From the NCBI GenBank assembly GCA_964036045.1, contig OZ038385.1, positions 1,426,001 to 1,490,000 on the forward strand: DNA of 64,000 nt. The letters run 5' to 3'. Of this stretch, positions 42,084 to 53,622 are shown one piece after another. Source of the DNA: Eutreptiella sp. 'Long Island Sound 2002' (Eukaryota; Euglenozoa; Euglenophyceae; Eutreptiales; Eutreptiaceae). The first letter of the stretch is position 1. Every line of letters begins with the position of its first letter. Below the pieces are notes generated by a model, which was not told where the DNA came from, did no database searches, and saw only the letters and a list, made by a program, of their open reading frames with translations. Position numbers and translations under genes: made by a program.

Positions 42084-44183
42084 AGCCCTCGGGAGAAAGA
42101 ATGCTACGCCATAGTGGCGGCGCTTTTAAAATGGCATGGTTGGGTGGGGAACAAGCGCGTGGAGGTCCGTACAGACCACCGTAGCCTTGAAAATTGGGCT
42201 ACGGAGGACCTCAAAACCGTGGGGGGTCCCTCTCCACGCCAAGCACGTTGGCATGAATTGTTCTCTAAATTCGACCTCCATGTGGTTTACACTCTGGGGC
42301 CAGTGAACCCCGTGGGTGATTTCTTGTCCCGTTGGGCTTACCCTGCTAACCCGGCGTTGGGTGATGTGTCCATACATGGGACGGCCCAAGCGGCCGGGGA
42401 TGTGCAGGACATGATGGCGGCCGAGAAGGAGGAACTTCTCGCCCGCCCCCTTGTATTTAGGGCGGTTGTGGCGCCCGTTGTTACTAGGTCTAAAGCGGCG
42501 CCTCGGGCTCAAGGGGCACCCGCGTGTGATCCACCCCCTCTGGCTCCGCCTCCAGTGGGGGGGGGGACGAAGCAAAAGAGAAAGCTTCGGAGACTGGAGC
42601 GAATTGTCAAGATAAAAAAAGCTTGGAAGTCCCACAAAAAAGCAACTCCTATACATGGGGAGGATGCTCCCAATGTTTTTGAGATAAATTGGGCTAAACA
42701 CTACCCAAATTGTCAACGCTACAAACAAATGTGGCAAGATGCCTTGAATGGGAGCTTCCAAGATGGAGTGAGGTTGGTGGATAACAAGCTCGTCCGTAAT
42801 GGACGGTGGTGTGTTCCTACGCCGCTAGTGCATCGTTTGGTAGCCGAATACCATGATGCATTTCACTTAACTACCTCCAGTGTGGAAAAACACTGGAAGG
42901 AAATTAACCATGGCGTGGAAGGTGAGGGGTTGTACAAAGCAGTGGAACTGCAATGTCAAACGTGTCCCTCATGTGCCATTCACACGCATGACACCAAGCG
43001 CAAGCAAGGGTACATGACCCCTATGCCTATACCTATGGAGCCCATGGACTCCATAGCGCTTGATGTGTTTCACTACCCTTCCACCTCCCACGATGGAGAG
43101 GTGTATGACCGAATGCTCCTATGTGTATGCCGGCTTTCCGGCTACCTCATCGCGATCCCTATTCCTAAACCCCGTCATGGAGACAAGGATGAAGGGCTGA
43201 CGGGGAGAAGAGCGGCCCATTTGGTAATGGAGCGCTGGGTGGATAGGTTCGGAGCCCCTCGTGAAATATGCTCCGACCGTGGGCCACAATTTGTGAGCCA
43301 ATATTTCCAAACCCTTTGTTCTAAGATTGGTGCCCGCTCGACTATGTGTCTCGCGGGTAGGCACCAAGGTAATGGCAAGGCCGAAAATACTGGCAAGCAG
43401 CTAAGGCGTGCCGTTGCTAAAGCCATTACCTTGAAGAAAAAGAGAACTAATTGGGTAGAGGTTTTGCCCGCCGTTGTACGAGCGTGGCATGAGACTACAG
43501 GTCCTTCAGGTTATACACCTAACGAGATTGTGTTTGGTAAACACAACCGTACTAAGGGGCCTCCTCTTGCCGAGCCTAAGGGGGTGGCCCAAGACGCCGC
43601 TCACTACTTCCAACGGCGTGAGGAGCTTATTGCTCTTGCACGGAGGGCTATGATTCAAGTGCAAGAGACAATGGCTCGTAAGTATAATAAGAGTAGGAGG
43701 ATGTCCCCCAATTTCTCAAAAGGGGACCGCGTATGGGTCCGTCGCCAACGCAAAAATCTTGGCGATAAGACTTGTCCCTATTGGGATGGGCCCTATGAGG
43801 TTGTGGCCAAGAAGGCGCACGACCTCTATGTTATTCAAGTGGACCAACGGAGGTTAGTTGACGTCCACGTTGATTGTTTAATGAAAACGGTCAACTCCCC
43901 TCGCTCCCCCGTGCCTCTAAATTACTCGGAGGAGGTTGCTAGGGTGCCCTCCCAGTTTGAGGAGGACACCTATAATGTCAAGAAGATATTAAGTCACCGT
44001 ACTTACCGCAAGAGACTTCTCTTCAAGGTGCGGTGGGAGGGTTATACCAAAGATTGGGATACCGAGGAACCCGTTGAAACCTTCTTACCATCCTACAACA
44101 AAGTTTGGAGAGATTACTTGCAGAAACAGAATCTCACCCAAACTGTTGACATCCTTGCCCACCTTGGTGGACCGCTCTCATGA
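42084..44183 (+). CDS. LTR-1 Pol, part 2: RNase H end, integrase, chromodomain
   Basis: In frame with part 1; only the UGA separates them, so this is not an independent gene. It starts SPREKECYAIVAALLKW and TDHRSLENW (rest of RNase H). The integrase has a zinc-binding H..H/C-x2-C region (about 42,830-42,980) and catalytic Asp, Asp and Glu in ALDVFHYP, CSDRGPQF and GKAENTGK (about 43,057, 43,272 and 43,380). The last ~60 residues, ILSHRTYRKRLLFKVRWEGY through DWDTEEPVETF, are a chromodomain that may steer integration to modified chromatin. It ends at TGA. The frame after that TGA is open for about 78 more codons. Confidence 0.85.
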   Translation, partial: SPREKECYAIVAALLKWHGWVGNKRVEVRTDHRSLENWATEDLKTVGGPSPRQARWHELFSKFDLHVVYTLGPVNPVGDFLSRWAYPANPALGDVSIHGTAQAAGDVQDMMAAEKEELLARPLVFRAVVAPVVTRSKAAPRAQGAPACDPPPLAPPPVGGGTKQKRKLRRLERIVKIKKAWKSHKKATPIHGEDAPNVFEINWAKHYPNCQRYKQMWQDALNGSFQDGVRLVDNKLVRNGRWCVPTPLVHRLVAEYHDAFHLTTSSVEKHWKEINHGVEGEGLYKAVELQCQTCPSCAIHTHDTKRKQGYMTPMPIPMEPMDSIALDVFHYPSTSHDGEVYDRMLLCVCRLSGYLIAIPIPKPRHGDKDEGLTGRRAAHLVMERWVDRFGAPREICSDRGPQFVSQYFQTLCSKIGARSTMCLAGRHQGNGKAENTGKQLRRAVAKAITLKKKRTNWVEVLPAVVRAWHETTGPSGYTPNEIVFGKHNRTKGPPLAEPKGVAQDAAHYFQRREELIALARRAMIQVQETMARKYNKSRRMSPNFSKGDRVWVRRQRKNLGDKTCPYWDGPYEVVAKKAHDLYVIQVDQRRLVDVHVDCLMKTVNSPRSPVPLNYSEEVARVPSQFEEDTYNVKKILSHRTYRKRLLFKVRWEGYTKDWDTEEPVETFLPSYNKVWRDYLQKQNLTQTVDILAHLGGPLS

Positions 44184-47100
44184 GCGTGCCACGAAAAGAA
44201 AACCCTAACCAATATGGATATATTATTGTTTGGGGAAGGGAGGAGAGAGCGAGAAGCGGTGGGAGACAGGAAAGAAGATGTGCATGCACGGCGCGCTCCT
44301 CGGTTACAAAGATCCCCACCGGAGCAGGGCGGTGGGTACCGCAGGTTTACCCCACCGTCTACCTCTCTCACCGCTAAAGGCTTGAGAGTCCTTGGGGTGG
44401 GGTGGCGTGGCATATAGCCTGGGGCGGAAGTGGGACGTGTTCTTTCGGGGGTCTTAATGCCATTCAAACCCCTATCCTTGGGTCTTACTGGAGCACTCCT
44501 ACCACCACCAGGACTACTGCCGTCAGTCCTGCCCACGATGACGCCCCCTGTCAAGGGTGCTAACAACGTGGCAAGCACTTCCCGAAGACTCTACCGGGTT
44601 GTGCGCATGGTGGTGTTTGCAAGGTTTCGGAGTGCCGCCCCGTACCGAAACCACGACCCCACGACCGTCCCTGACCCGTGACCCAAGCCAACGAGCTAAA
44701 TCATTTGCTCAAAATGGCGAAGGCTTGAAAACTTCGTTGGGTTGGCGGGTACAACCCTTTTTCCCTTTTTGTGTTGGGCGTGATGGTTTTCCACCGATTT
44801 GCCCTTGTCCACACGAGGGTAGGTATACAAGGTACGAAGTACTCGTGTGGCTCACATTACGTGGAAAAAATTTCGTGGCGTGCAAAATTGCCACTACATA
44901 CGGCGAGGACTTAAGCCTAGAGGGAGGGGTCGTCCTCTACAATACAAGTATTCTAATATGAATTGCAATGGGTGCCTTTGCCCCGTCACTCTATGAGTGG
45001 GTGGGGTCTTCAAAGGCAAAGAGTGGCGTTGCGGATTTGGGCCGTCTCCGCCGCCTGGGTATTCGTCCCCGGTCGCTATGCGTGCCCGGGTTGGGAGTGG
45101 GTACCCTCCATTGCCATTGCATGGGGCCGCATGCTGGCTGGGTGTGCTCTTCATGTCCTTGATGAATTTCGCGGGGGAATTCCTGCCTGCAACGAGAGGG
45201 AACAAACAATATGATGAAAAGGGCGAGTGTGCACGTGCATGTGTTTATGAGAGAATATGTATATTAATGTTTTCTCTAGAGTTCCCCACGATTGGACTTG
45301 GATTTCCACAACACCCGAGGGGTCCTCTATCCCAACACCCAACCAAACGGGTTGGGATATGGGCGTGGCATTTTTCTTTATAGAGACCCGTGCGTGGACT
45401 GAGATTTCCACAACACACACGAGTCTCTCTGTCCGAGACACACCAAAACCGGGTGTGCCCGTGGCCAATGGTAGCGTGTGTGTGCGCATGCCATTAATTT
45501 AGTTACGGGATTATATGGTTGCCTATTACGTTGGTTATCACCCGCCCCCCGAACAAGCAAGACCTAGGTTGACACCTACCTTTGGGGTTTTGTAGCCGTG
45601 TACACCGGCCCAAGTTTACACACGGAGGTGTAAACATGAATCCGTCATACACGGTGTAGAGGGGTTGGGGGAGTAAAACTCCTTCGGGGCGTGTCATCGT
45701 GCCCCCGGGGAGCAGGGTGGGCTGATACACCAGCGGGACCGTACGGGTGACCTCCCCAATTTGCAACCTGGAGGTGACCCCCTGCGCTACGGCCCGCCGG
45801 TGGCACACCCACCGACAAAGGTAACATGCAAGCTAACCTAAGTGTTTATACGCACGCCCCCAAGACACACACGAACACCAAGCAACAAGGTGGCGTATCT
45901 ATACACGTGTTCTATTGTGGATATGCTTACTGTTTGTTGTGTGTGCGTGAGTAGTTTGTGGAAGCTCTCGCACGTGCCGTATGTGTGGAGTGCCACCATC
46001 ACGTGCCCCAAGGCCGCCACTGCGAGACCCACACTGTAACTCTGTGATGCCCTCCGGGCGAGTGTGTGCCCCCGGGCCCTGCCAGTGGGTGTGCGCGCAC
46101 AAGTGTGTCTTGTGTTTGTCGGTGTGCATCGCTCTATTATGTGTATATGTGATATATATACGTAGTATGGCTCCTAGGTGAGGGGTTAGCAGTGAGGTCA
46201 GGTTATTATTACATGGTTATGAGGTTTGTCTATTTAAGTGTGTCTACTCACACCCTCATCCCATCTCCGTACCTCCTCCTTTACCCTCTACGTGGTGCAT
46301 CACGTGTGACACACATGCTAAATTAAGCATCCACACGGACACGGCCCTTGGCTGAGCCGTGCCTGTAGCATTTAGCCACAGCCGTGGCTGGTTTCCGGCA
46401 ATCCACACACAAGGCACACCGGCCTTCGTTTCATTTTTGTTGTGTGTCGGGTCAGTTTGACAAGTGGGCCTTTGGCTAGGCCTTGTCTGGACGTTTACAA
46501 GCAAGTGAGCAAGCAAGTTTACATCTTACAAGCAAGAGCTCACTCATTACTACAAGCGTTACGGGCAAGCACATCAAGAACATCAAGCACATCAAGCCCT
46601 CATAAACGATCTCAAGCACGTGGGTGCAAGGTGTGGGCATCGTACCCGTGTTTTGGTTTGTGCCTAAATGATCGTCGATCATTTACCCTGAGGCCATCGT
46701 GACCTCTTTCCTCTACTTAGTGAGCTACCGCGCGCACTGTGGGGCCATCGTGGCCGTGTTTATTAGTGGGCCTAGGCATGCACAAGACAGTGGCGAGCAC
46801 AAGTCATTCATGCATCCCTGACCTCTACCTTTGTTTCCCCACGTGCTCCCTTGTGCAGGCACAGTCCTACGTTGCTGTTTGACACTCCCGTCAATTCTCC
46901 TGGCAGTTTTTTCAAAAAGTGAAATTTTTGCACTTTCGCGTCGCACCGCTTCGCATGTACCATTACCTTCAGTTTTGTTTAAAAGTGTGATTTCACTTTG
47001 CCTTTAGTTTTAATTCTTTGAAAACTACCTGCCCTTACCTGCTGGACCCCACATGCCTCATGCGACACGCAGGGACCAGACTCTACGCGCAACAGCTCGC

Positions 47101-47333
47101 GATTTCGCCTACTAAGTGGAGCGGGATTTGCGGGATCCCGTGATTTACGCATCTTGACGGTGGTTCGATTCCCACCGAACGGAGCTATTTCAGCGGCCGT
47201 GCGGCCGGCTCCGAGATTGCCTGGCGTAGGTTCGATTCCCTATGGGAGGCAATCTGCTAACCTGTGATTTGCTGCTGTTTGTGACTGCTACGTTCCTCTT
47301 GGGCATGTACTTCCTGCCCGTGGCAGTCGTTTT
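44184..47333 (+). other. LTR-1 non-coding 3' region
   Basis: 3.1 kb between pol and the polypurine tract with no recognisable protein and no envelope-like ORF with a membrane anchor. It holds a ~108-bp direct repeat (TTTCCACAACAC at about 45,302 and 45,410), a CAAG-rich stretch (about 46,495-46,600) and two B-box motifs (47,163 and 47,228). Its length is unusual and may carry packaging or regulatory sequence. Confidence 0.6.
47163..47242 (+). promoter_or_regulatory. Two tRNA-type B-box motifs
   Basis: GGTTCGATTCC occurs twice (about 47,163 and 47,228), each an exact match to the Pol III B-box consensus GGTTCGANNCC and each flanked by short complementary arms like a T arm. No matching acceptor or anticodon stem could be built, so I do not call a tRNA. 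Confidence 0.4.
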
Positions 47334-47344
47334 AAGTGGGGGGG
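47334..47344 (+). promoter_or_regulatory. LTR-1 polypurine tract
   Basis: AAGTGGGGGGG ends exactly where the 3' LTR (TGAAGCAGG) starts. It primes plus-strand DNA synthesis. Confidence 0.75.
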
Positions 47345-47688
47345 TGAAGCAGGTCACAACCCTACCCTGGCATTTTACCCCTAAGGGAGCATTATATGGC
47401 CCTATATATGGGATATATGTGGGATAGGGTATATCATATTCCATTTCCTTGTTAGGAACATAGGATGTGGGATGAATAAGGCAATCTTGGATGTTTAGTA
47501 ATTATATCAATTACTGGATGATAGGGTGGATTTCTCATATGTGCATATCAGGTATTTCATTGGCTATGTGTACCATATCTGTGTGCAGGATACTATTCAG
47601 TCAACACTATCGTCATGTCTTCGGTGCCAAGCAATGTTGCTGCCCATGCCACTGCGACCTCTGCTCCTGACCACCCGGTCTGGTTTCA
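47345..47688 (+). repeat. LTR-1 3' LTR
   Basis: 344 bp, TGAAGC to GGTTTCA. It again carries the gag ATG at 47,615, so a short ORF runs from it in frame into the downstream PLE RT fragment (to 47,965). Confidence 0.88.
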
Positions 47689-47694
47689 CCATGT

Positions 47695-47953
47695 TCCCTA
47701 CTCCCGTTTAGAGAATTACTTAGAGCACAACCTTGTTGTGGAAGCTGATAAGGATAGCTCACTTGCTTTGATGTCCCGAACGTTGTGTTTGCGTGAAGCG
47801 CAATTGAACATGGATTCGGTGTTTAACAACGCGCCTGTTTACCAATTTCTGGGTCCTCCTTCTTATTTGACCCATTGGGTTGACAAAGGACACGCGTGGC
47901 AGCGCAAGTTAGCCTCATGGCTCCTACACTTTTATCCCGATCATTTGAGAGAG
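47695..47953 (+). mobile_element. Inverted PLE internal fragment, right part
   Basis: Continues the RT reading frame interrupted at 34,784: YSRLENYLEHNLVVEADKD, then GPPSYLTHWVDKGHAWQRK, and YPDHLRE. It is then cut by the (GGTA)4 of LINE-2. Confidence 0.8.
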
Positions 47954-48935
47954 GTAGGTAGGTAGGTATCTTCGGGAGCTCGGGATGCCTCCTTTGACAT
48001 TGCAGGAGGAAGGTCTTACCAAGGGGACGTCCTGTCCCTCCCACTGCCCTATGTCAGGTGCCTCTTGAGCCGCTCCGGCATGTGCTTGGGAAGGCATTGT
48101 CGCGGCCACCCGGTCCATGTGTCCCAGGTGGGAGGGTGTCCCCACATGTGTCCATGAGTAGGGCCACATGCCCCCTCCTTCGGGCGGCAGCTCTGGGGGG
48201 CTGCCCAGCCGTGTGGAGTATCTCTCACCACAAGGGGTATTGCTCCCGCTTGTCTACGGTACGACCGCCTCACCCTTGTGGCTTGAGTTGCGGGGCCACT
48301 CTGCTTGGCAGGTGACCCCCTCCTGGACTGTGTACCGGCTCGCCTGTCACCGGTTGCTTCCATGGCTCCGGGTGACGTTTGCCATGGTCCCCGATGCAGC
48401 CTGGCCGGGCTCGGACCAGTGGCCTTGGAGTACCGCTCCTGCCACTGGCCCGGTGGGTCGGCTGGGTCGCCCCAGTGCGTCCGACCCATGGGGTATTGGT
48501 TCTTTCCTGTCCCTCGGCCGCCCTACGTGTGTGCAGTGTCCTGGGCCGCTGGGCTCCTGTTCACCGGTGTGCCCGCGCGGTTTGCTGTGGTGCGTCTGCG
48601 GTGTCCTAGGCCACTGGGCTCCTGTTCACCGGTGTGCGTGCTGTGTGTGGTGCGTGTGTGCCACGGGTGGTGGTGTGCCTCTTCCTCCCCCCCTAATTTT
48701 CGTTTTTGTTTTTTTTGTTTTTTTCTTTTTTTTACTTGTTTTTTTTTTTTTTTCGGAAAAAAAAGGGAAAAAAAAAGAGAAAAACAGGGGCGCGCGTACA
48801 CTGCAGGCACAGGCACGGGCAGCTGGTGCGGCGGTGCAATAGCGTTGTGTCCTCTGGCGTGTGTCGTCGGTGCTGTGGCGGCGGTCGCGCCCCAGTGGTG
48901 CGGCTCGCGCGTCCTGATGTACACGGGTATGGATC

Positions 48936-49320
48936 AGGGTGGGTTTGGTTAGGTGTCTCTTTGCTTCTGGTGCTGGCTGGTTAGGCGGCTGTGTGGGCTG
49001 TGGCTGTGGGCTGTGTCTACGTATTTCCGTCAGCGGGCCTGGTTAGGAGTCAAGGGTTGACGGTTTCGGGGTGTGGCTCGGGTTTGATTTGTGTTGGGGC
49101 TTCGGCTCGGTTAGGCTTGGGTCAGGGTGGGTTTGTCGAGGTTTCTCTTTGCTTCTGGAGCTGGCTGGTTAGGCGGCTGTGTGGGCTGTGGGTGTGGGCT
49201 GTGGTTTCGGTGTTCCCTCGGCGGGCTTTGTTAGGAGTCAAGGGTTAGCGGTTTTGGGGTGTGGCTCGGGTTTGATTTGTGCTTGGATTCTGGCTCGGTT
49301 AGGCGGTTGTGCGGGGCTGG
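48936..49320. repeat. ~188-bp tandem duplication in the LINE-2 3' region
   Basis: The block GTTTCTCTTTGCTTCTGG..CTGGCTGGTTAGGCGGCTG to GGTTAGGAGTCAAGGGTT occurs at about 48,950 and again at about 49,138. Just upstream a ~63-bp unit (GGGCTCCTGTTCACCGGTGTG) is also doubled (48,553 and 48,617). Confidence 0.75.
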
Positions 49321-49403
49321 GCGTGTGGGTAGCGGCGTCCACGGGGTGTGCGCCTGAAGCAAGTGCGGGGTGGTGCGTGCGGGCCGGCCGGTGGCCGGTG
49401 GCC

Positions 49404-50028
49404 TCACTGTGAGTCCCACACAGAGGGGTCGACGGGCGTGCCGGGGGCGTACGCAGCGTGCAGGTTGGGCAGCAGCGGGCGCACGTGCAGGGCGTCGGCG
49501 TGCCCGATGAGGACCTCACTGAGGACCGAGGGGTTGGCGGCAAGCAGTATGCGATGCCCGGGAGGGGTGGCGGCGAGGAGCGGGAGGATGTCCGCGGCCC
49601 GCGACGTGGGGGCGAACACGACGTGGGCCGGGTGCGGCCCCGGGAGCGGTGCCGGGGGGAGCGGGACCACAGGACGGCGGTCTACTGTGAGGTGCCAAGT
49701 GGCGTGATGGTGGAGGAGCCGGACTAGGGCGATGCTGTGGCGCAGTGTGTGGGGCTGGGTGCTGGGCGGCGTGGAGACGTGCGGCGGGAGGGGGGGGGGG
49801 CGGGGCGGTGGCGTTGGAGGGGGCACGGCGGAGGAGTGACGCCAGCGACGTGTGTGTCGTGCTGAGGGTGGAGAGGAGCCCACGGTAGCGGGCCTGGGTT
49901 CGGCGCCTTTGGGCGTAGTGGTGCTCGTTGTCGTGTGTGTTGGCTTCCTTCTGCGTCCGGTTCGTTTGGTGACTTCTGGGCGGGGCCTGGCGTGGCGCCC
50001 CGTGGTGGTGGTTTGCTGGGTAACGGGG
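49404..50028 (-). pseudogene. LINE-2 downstream open frame
   Basis: This follows the ORF below in a different frame. The last ~100 residues look protein-like (LVRLLHHHATWHLTVDRRP, AADILPLLAATPPGHRILL, VLSEVLIGHADAL), while the upstream part is low-complexity. It could be a second ORF or the frameshifted end of the same one. Family not recognised. Confidence 0.35.
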
Positions 50029-51537
50029 TTAGATGGCGGCGCCGCTGGCCGGGGGGTCAGGCGCGTCGTGTTGTGTGGCGCGCAGGGCTCCTGGGGTGCT
50101 GTGGGTGTCGCCGGTGTCGGTGCGCCGACGCTTGTGGGGTGGTGACGGGGTGTGTGCGTGCGGGGCTGGGCTTTGGGTGATGTCCCACAGGCGGATGCCG
50201 TCTCGCTGCGTTTCCTGGAGGGTCTCCCACAGGCGCCTGAGGACATACGGGTGGTCCTGGGGCGCGGGGAGGTTGCGGGGGTGGACTCCCAGGGGGTGGA
50301 GCGCATCGGCCAGCATGGCTTCCCATGCGGCCTGCGGCATCCACCCCCCCGCCGGCCGGAGGCGGCAGTTCTCCACCGACCCCTTGCGGGGCCGATGGAC
50401 CAGGCCCTCGAGGGAGGGCTCTCCCCGGGCCCACTTCCGCAGCTCCCAGAGCTGCGTGTGGGTCCAGCGCTGCCACCACTGTTCCTGGGCGGGCCTGCGT
50501 TCTTGGGCGGAGGAGTGGGCGTGGGTGGGTGTGATGTGGTCGTGGGGACCGGCGGCGGTGGCGGGCCTGGGGGATTCCTCGTAGTTCTGTTCCGTGGGGG
50601 TGCGTGGGGAGTGGGGGTGCACGCGGATGTGGACCCGCGGGTGTGCGCGTACGGTCTCCGCCTCGGGGTTGGGCGGGGATTCGTGGCGGCGGCGGTAGTG
50701 GGGGATGCGTTGCATGTGGGCTGTCATCGAGGGCCGGTAGGGGGGCGGGGACGCCGCTGGTGGACCCTGGCGTTGTTCTGGCTCGGTCGGGAGCGGTCCG
50801 TGGGCCTGGAATGCGGGCTTTGAGAGGTGGCGGGACGAGGTGCGTCGCGCTTCGGCCGCGGCGCGCTCCGCCATGAAGGTGGTGGCGGTGGCGTCGGTGA
50901 CGGTGGGGGGGCGCCGCGCTGGGCGCTGCTGCCTTCGGGCCTGGGACGGCTGGGGCCGGATGTCGTAGAGGACGTCCTCGGGGGGCCGGGCTCGAGCTGC
51001 TGTCGTGGCACCGGGTTTGGGCTTGGGTTTGGGCTTGGCTGCGGGTTGACCCTTGGGTTTGGGTGGCCGTTTGGCGGCGGTCTTGGGCGTCGGCTGGGTC
51101 GTGGGTGTGGGCTTCGTCGGGGCGTGGGCCTTGGCGGCGGCGGGGCTGCTCGCCGTGGGGGCGGGTTTGGAGGCCCGTTTGGGAGGTGTCCCCCGCGGCC
51201 TGGGGGGTGGAGTGCTGGATGAGGACGTGGTGGTGGTGGTGGATGAGGTGGTCGTGGTGGTGGAGGTTGTGGAGTCGGAGGCGGAGGAGAGGGCTATGGG
51301 AGACGGCAGAGGGTCCTGGGCCTCGGGGGCGTGCGTATGATGCTGGGTCCTGTAGGTAGCGAGAACGAGGGTGCAGGTTCGGGCATCGGGCGTGTGCGCG
51401 CGTTTTCCCTGGTGATCCGTGCGTGCTGGTGCTGGCGTGGCGGCGTTGTCTCGGCTTGACGCGTTCCCGTGGGGGGCCGGCCACGGGACGCTGCGGGACA
51501 CGTGCAAGTGAGCAGGCAGGCAAAGCACTACGCTCAC
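50029..51537 (-). pseudogene. LINE-2 proline/serine-rich ORF with a C-terminal domain shared with LINE-1
   Basis: 502 open codons, 5' truncated. A Ser/Thr tract and a KPKPKPKP run come in the same order as in the LINE-1 tail. Then QRWTHTQLWELRKWARG and GWMPQAAWEAMLADALHPLG (plus strand about 50,318-50,341) match LINE-1's LQELRRWVKW and MPQAAWEALLRDAV. The RS-rich segment of LINE-1 is missing. The shared ~90-residue end suggests a functional domain in this LINE lineage; its role is unknown. Confidence 0.5.
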
Positions 51538-53049
51538 AAGGGCATCAATGCGCTCATGTCATGTGACAAAGCGTTTCAGAATCCTTGCCACTCTGCAAAG
51601 AGGGAACAAAAGTATGTACAACAACACATCAGGATATGTACACATGGGGTTAAGACTGGACTGGGGTAAGGGCATCACAGGACAATAGACACTCTATCCT
51701 AACTTGTATCCCAATCCCAGGTCCGACCCTTCCGGTGGCTGGTGGGGGCGGGGGCTCAAACACAACCCATGCCCTGCTCAGTCCGGACCCTGAAACCCTG
51801 CCAATGGGAGAGATGTCCCGCACAGCCACAGGCGAGTTCCTGGAAACCAATGGGCTCCAAGGCCGACCAACAGTGGCTCCCTATGCTCCCCTAGGGGCAG
51901 GTCCCAACGCCACTCTGAGCCAGAGATATGGCCCCGCCATTATCACCCAGGAGTTGGTAGCTGAAAATGGGCTGTTTCAGCCTAAACTGAAATTAACTCA
52001 AAAACCCCCATAATTGACCCCTCGTCCGGACCCGCCAGAGGTAGGGACGAGGCAACTGACCCTGTGCCCTTCGAGTACGAACTCCCTGGAGCCCTCACCC
52101 AACTTGGTTCCCTCTGAGGTCCCGGCATCAGGGCAACACGGATGAGTCAGGTGGGGTCATGATGCCAAAATCACCAAAATTGGCGTCATCCCCACGCGTG
52201 GCTCGCCCGGCCAAGGTAAGGCCAATGGCTCACAGGGTAGGAGGCAGGACCTGGGACTTATATCTGAGTGTACAACTTAGATTTAGGTCCAGGCTCCCTA
52301 TGGGCTTAGAGAAATGGGGCCACCAATTGACCACACGGAAGGGGGAAATTGGGGTCCCAAAATTGGGTCATTTTGGCTGCTTGAAATGAGCCAAAATTCG
52401 GTGTGCTCCCAATAGTATATCTCCACGCCGGCTTGGAGATCGGATGGCCCATTCCATACGCGATCCACCGGGAGCCCAACAGAGACTCCCATGCCCTTCT
52501 CTCTCAAAGATCTCCATGCCACTTGCCGTGGTGACGATCCCAATTGGGTCCACAAATGCCAAAATGGCAACATTGCCCATACTCACTTTGGGCTAGCGCC
52601 TTAACGAAGGTGGCTCCGCTTCGCCCACGTGGTGTGTGGACCATGGGGACCATTACCCATAACACCCATGTCATATATGGTCCATTGGTCCATGCGTCCG
52701 GCGTGCACGAGGGTTAGAACATAGTGCACGGCGGGCAGCAAAAGTGGAAAATTGCTCAAAATGGCCAAAAATGCGCACGCTCATGGTTGGGGCAAATGAG
52801 GCACATGCCCGACCTGGACCGGAGTGTGCCATAGGATTGGTATCAAGTCATGTTGGTCCAACATATCTTTTGGGCGTCGCCCAACTCCTCCGATATTGGG
52901 AATGGCAGGGTCGCCAAGTGAGCCCATGATTTGGGATAGTCCCAAATCGCCAATATGGCGGCCACGGCAAGCCAAGCCTAAGAGGAGTTATTCGCCGGGT
53001 CCAAGATATGTTGGGCACCGAAGTATGTACCCTCATATCATACTTGGAT

Positions 53050-53103
53050 CATGATGTCAATTGAGCGCAACGTTGAAATACACGGTCGCCACTTGACATC
53101 ATG
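53050..53103. repeat. 11-bp inverted repeat
   Basis: CATGATGTCAA (53,050-53,060) pairs exactly with TTGACATCATG (53,093-53,103) around 32 bases. Confidence 0.65.
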
Positions 53104-53597
53104 ACGGGCCAAAAATGGCAAAATTGGCACAAGCACACCCAAAAGTGCCTTGAAAGGTGCATAATTATATTATAATATCTTCGGCTTGGATCGTGCAATC
53201 ACTTAATCCTTCTAAACACAATGACTTGACACCAATGACCTTCGATCCCACATATGTGCTCCACTTGGGGCGCCTTGAAAGGTTACGAGCGCTACTTCCC
53301 AAGTGGGCACATGAAAATATGGAAAATTGCAAAATACACACCTTGCTCCCAACGCATCGCTTCGGGTTCACCACACAAGCTTTTCTTCACGAAGGTTAGG
53401 CTTGCAATTGATCGTAGGGAGTATGGAGAAGGGGCTTGCACAATATGAGGTCCGTTGGCGGGCTTGGCTTGGAGTAATGGACCCGCCAAATGGGCACGCA
53501 ACACAACACATGGCACATACCACATATTGCCCAAAAAGGTAGCTCCCACCACGATATGTCATGCCCCTCCAAGGGCATAACTTTGTGTCAATCGCTC

Positions 53598-53622
53598 ATA
53601 GGAACTCAAAGAGAGTTCCTAT
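53598..53622. repeat. Perfect 10-bp hairpin
   Basis: ATAGGAACTC (53,598-53,607), loop AAAGA, then GAGTTCCTAT (53,613-53,622). No gene adjoins it. Confidence 0.75.

Larger units (their letters stand above)
34785..47688 (+). mobile_element. LTR-1: complete Ty3-type chromodomain LTR retrotransposon
   Basis: 12.9 kb: 5' LTR 34,785-35,128; primer-binding site 35,129; gag 35,055-39,206; pol 39,207-44,183; 3.1 kb non-coding; polypurine tract 47,334-47,344; 3' LTR 47,345-47,688. The domain order protease-RT-RNase H-integrase-chromodomain is that of Ty3/gypsy (Metaviridae) chromoviruses. It is inserted in a PLE fragment whose halves flank it. The LTRs look identical apart from their first few bases, so insertion is recent. 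No clean 5-bp target duplication: a CCAT occurs near both ends but four bases off on the left. Confidence 0.9.
47953..51530 (-). mobile_element. LINE-2: 5'-truncated non-LTR element
   Basis: Minus-strand element with a (TACC)n end (GGTA x4 at 47,953-47,968), a 3' region containing a T-rich tract (about 48,700-48,760) and a ~188-bp tandem duplication, and the last part of a proline-rich ORF resembling the LINE-1 tail. No RT remains. The 5' end is about 51.5 kb. The PLE sequence does not resume beyond it, so a deletion or rearrangement followed. Confidence 0.55.

Noticed and set aside
47100-47250. tRNA gene
   Set aside because: B-box motifs fit, but T-stem pairing needs an 8-base loop and no acceptor, D or anticodon arm could be assembled.
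44184-47333. Envelope-like ORF downstream of pol
   Set aside because: No open frame with signal peptide, glycosylation pattern and membrane anchor; only short frames.
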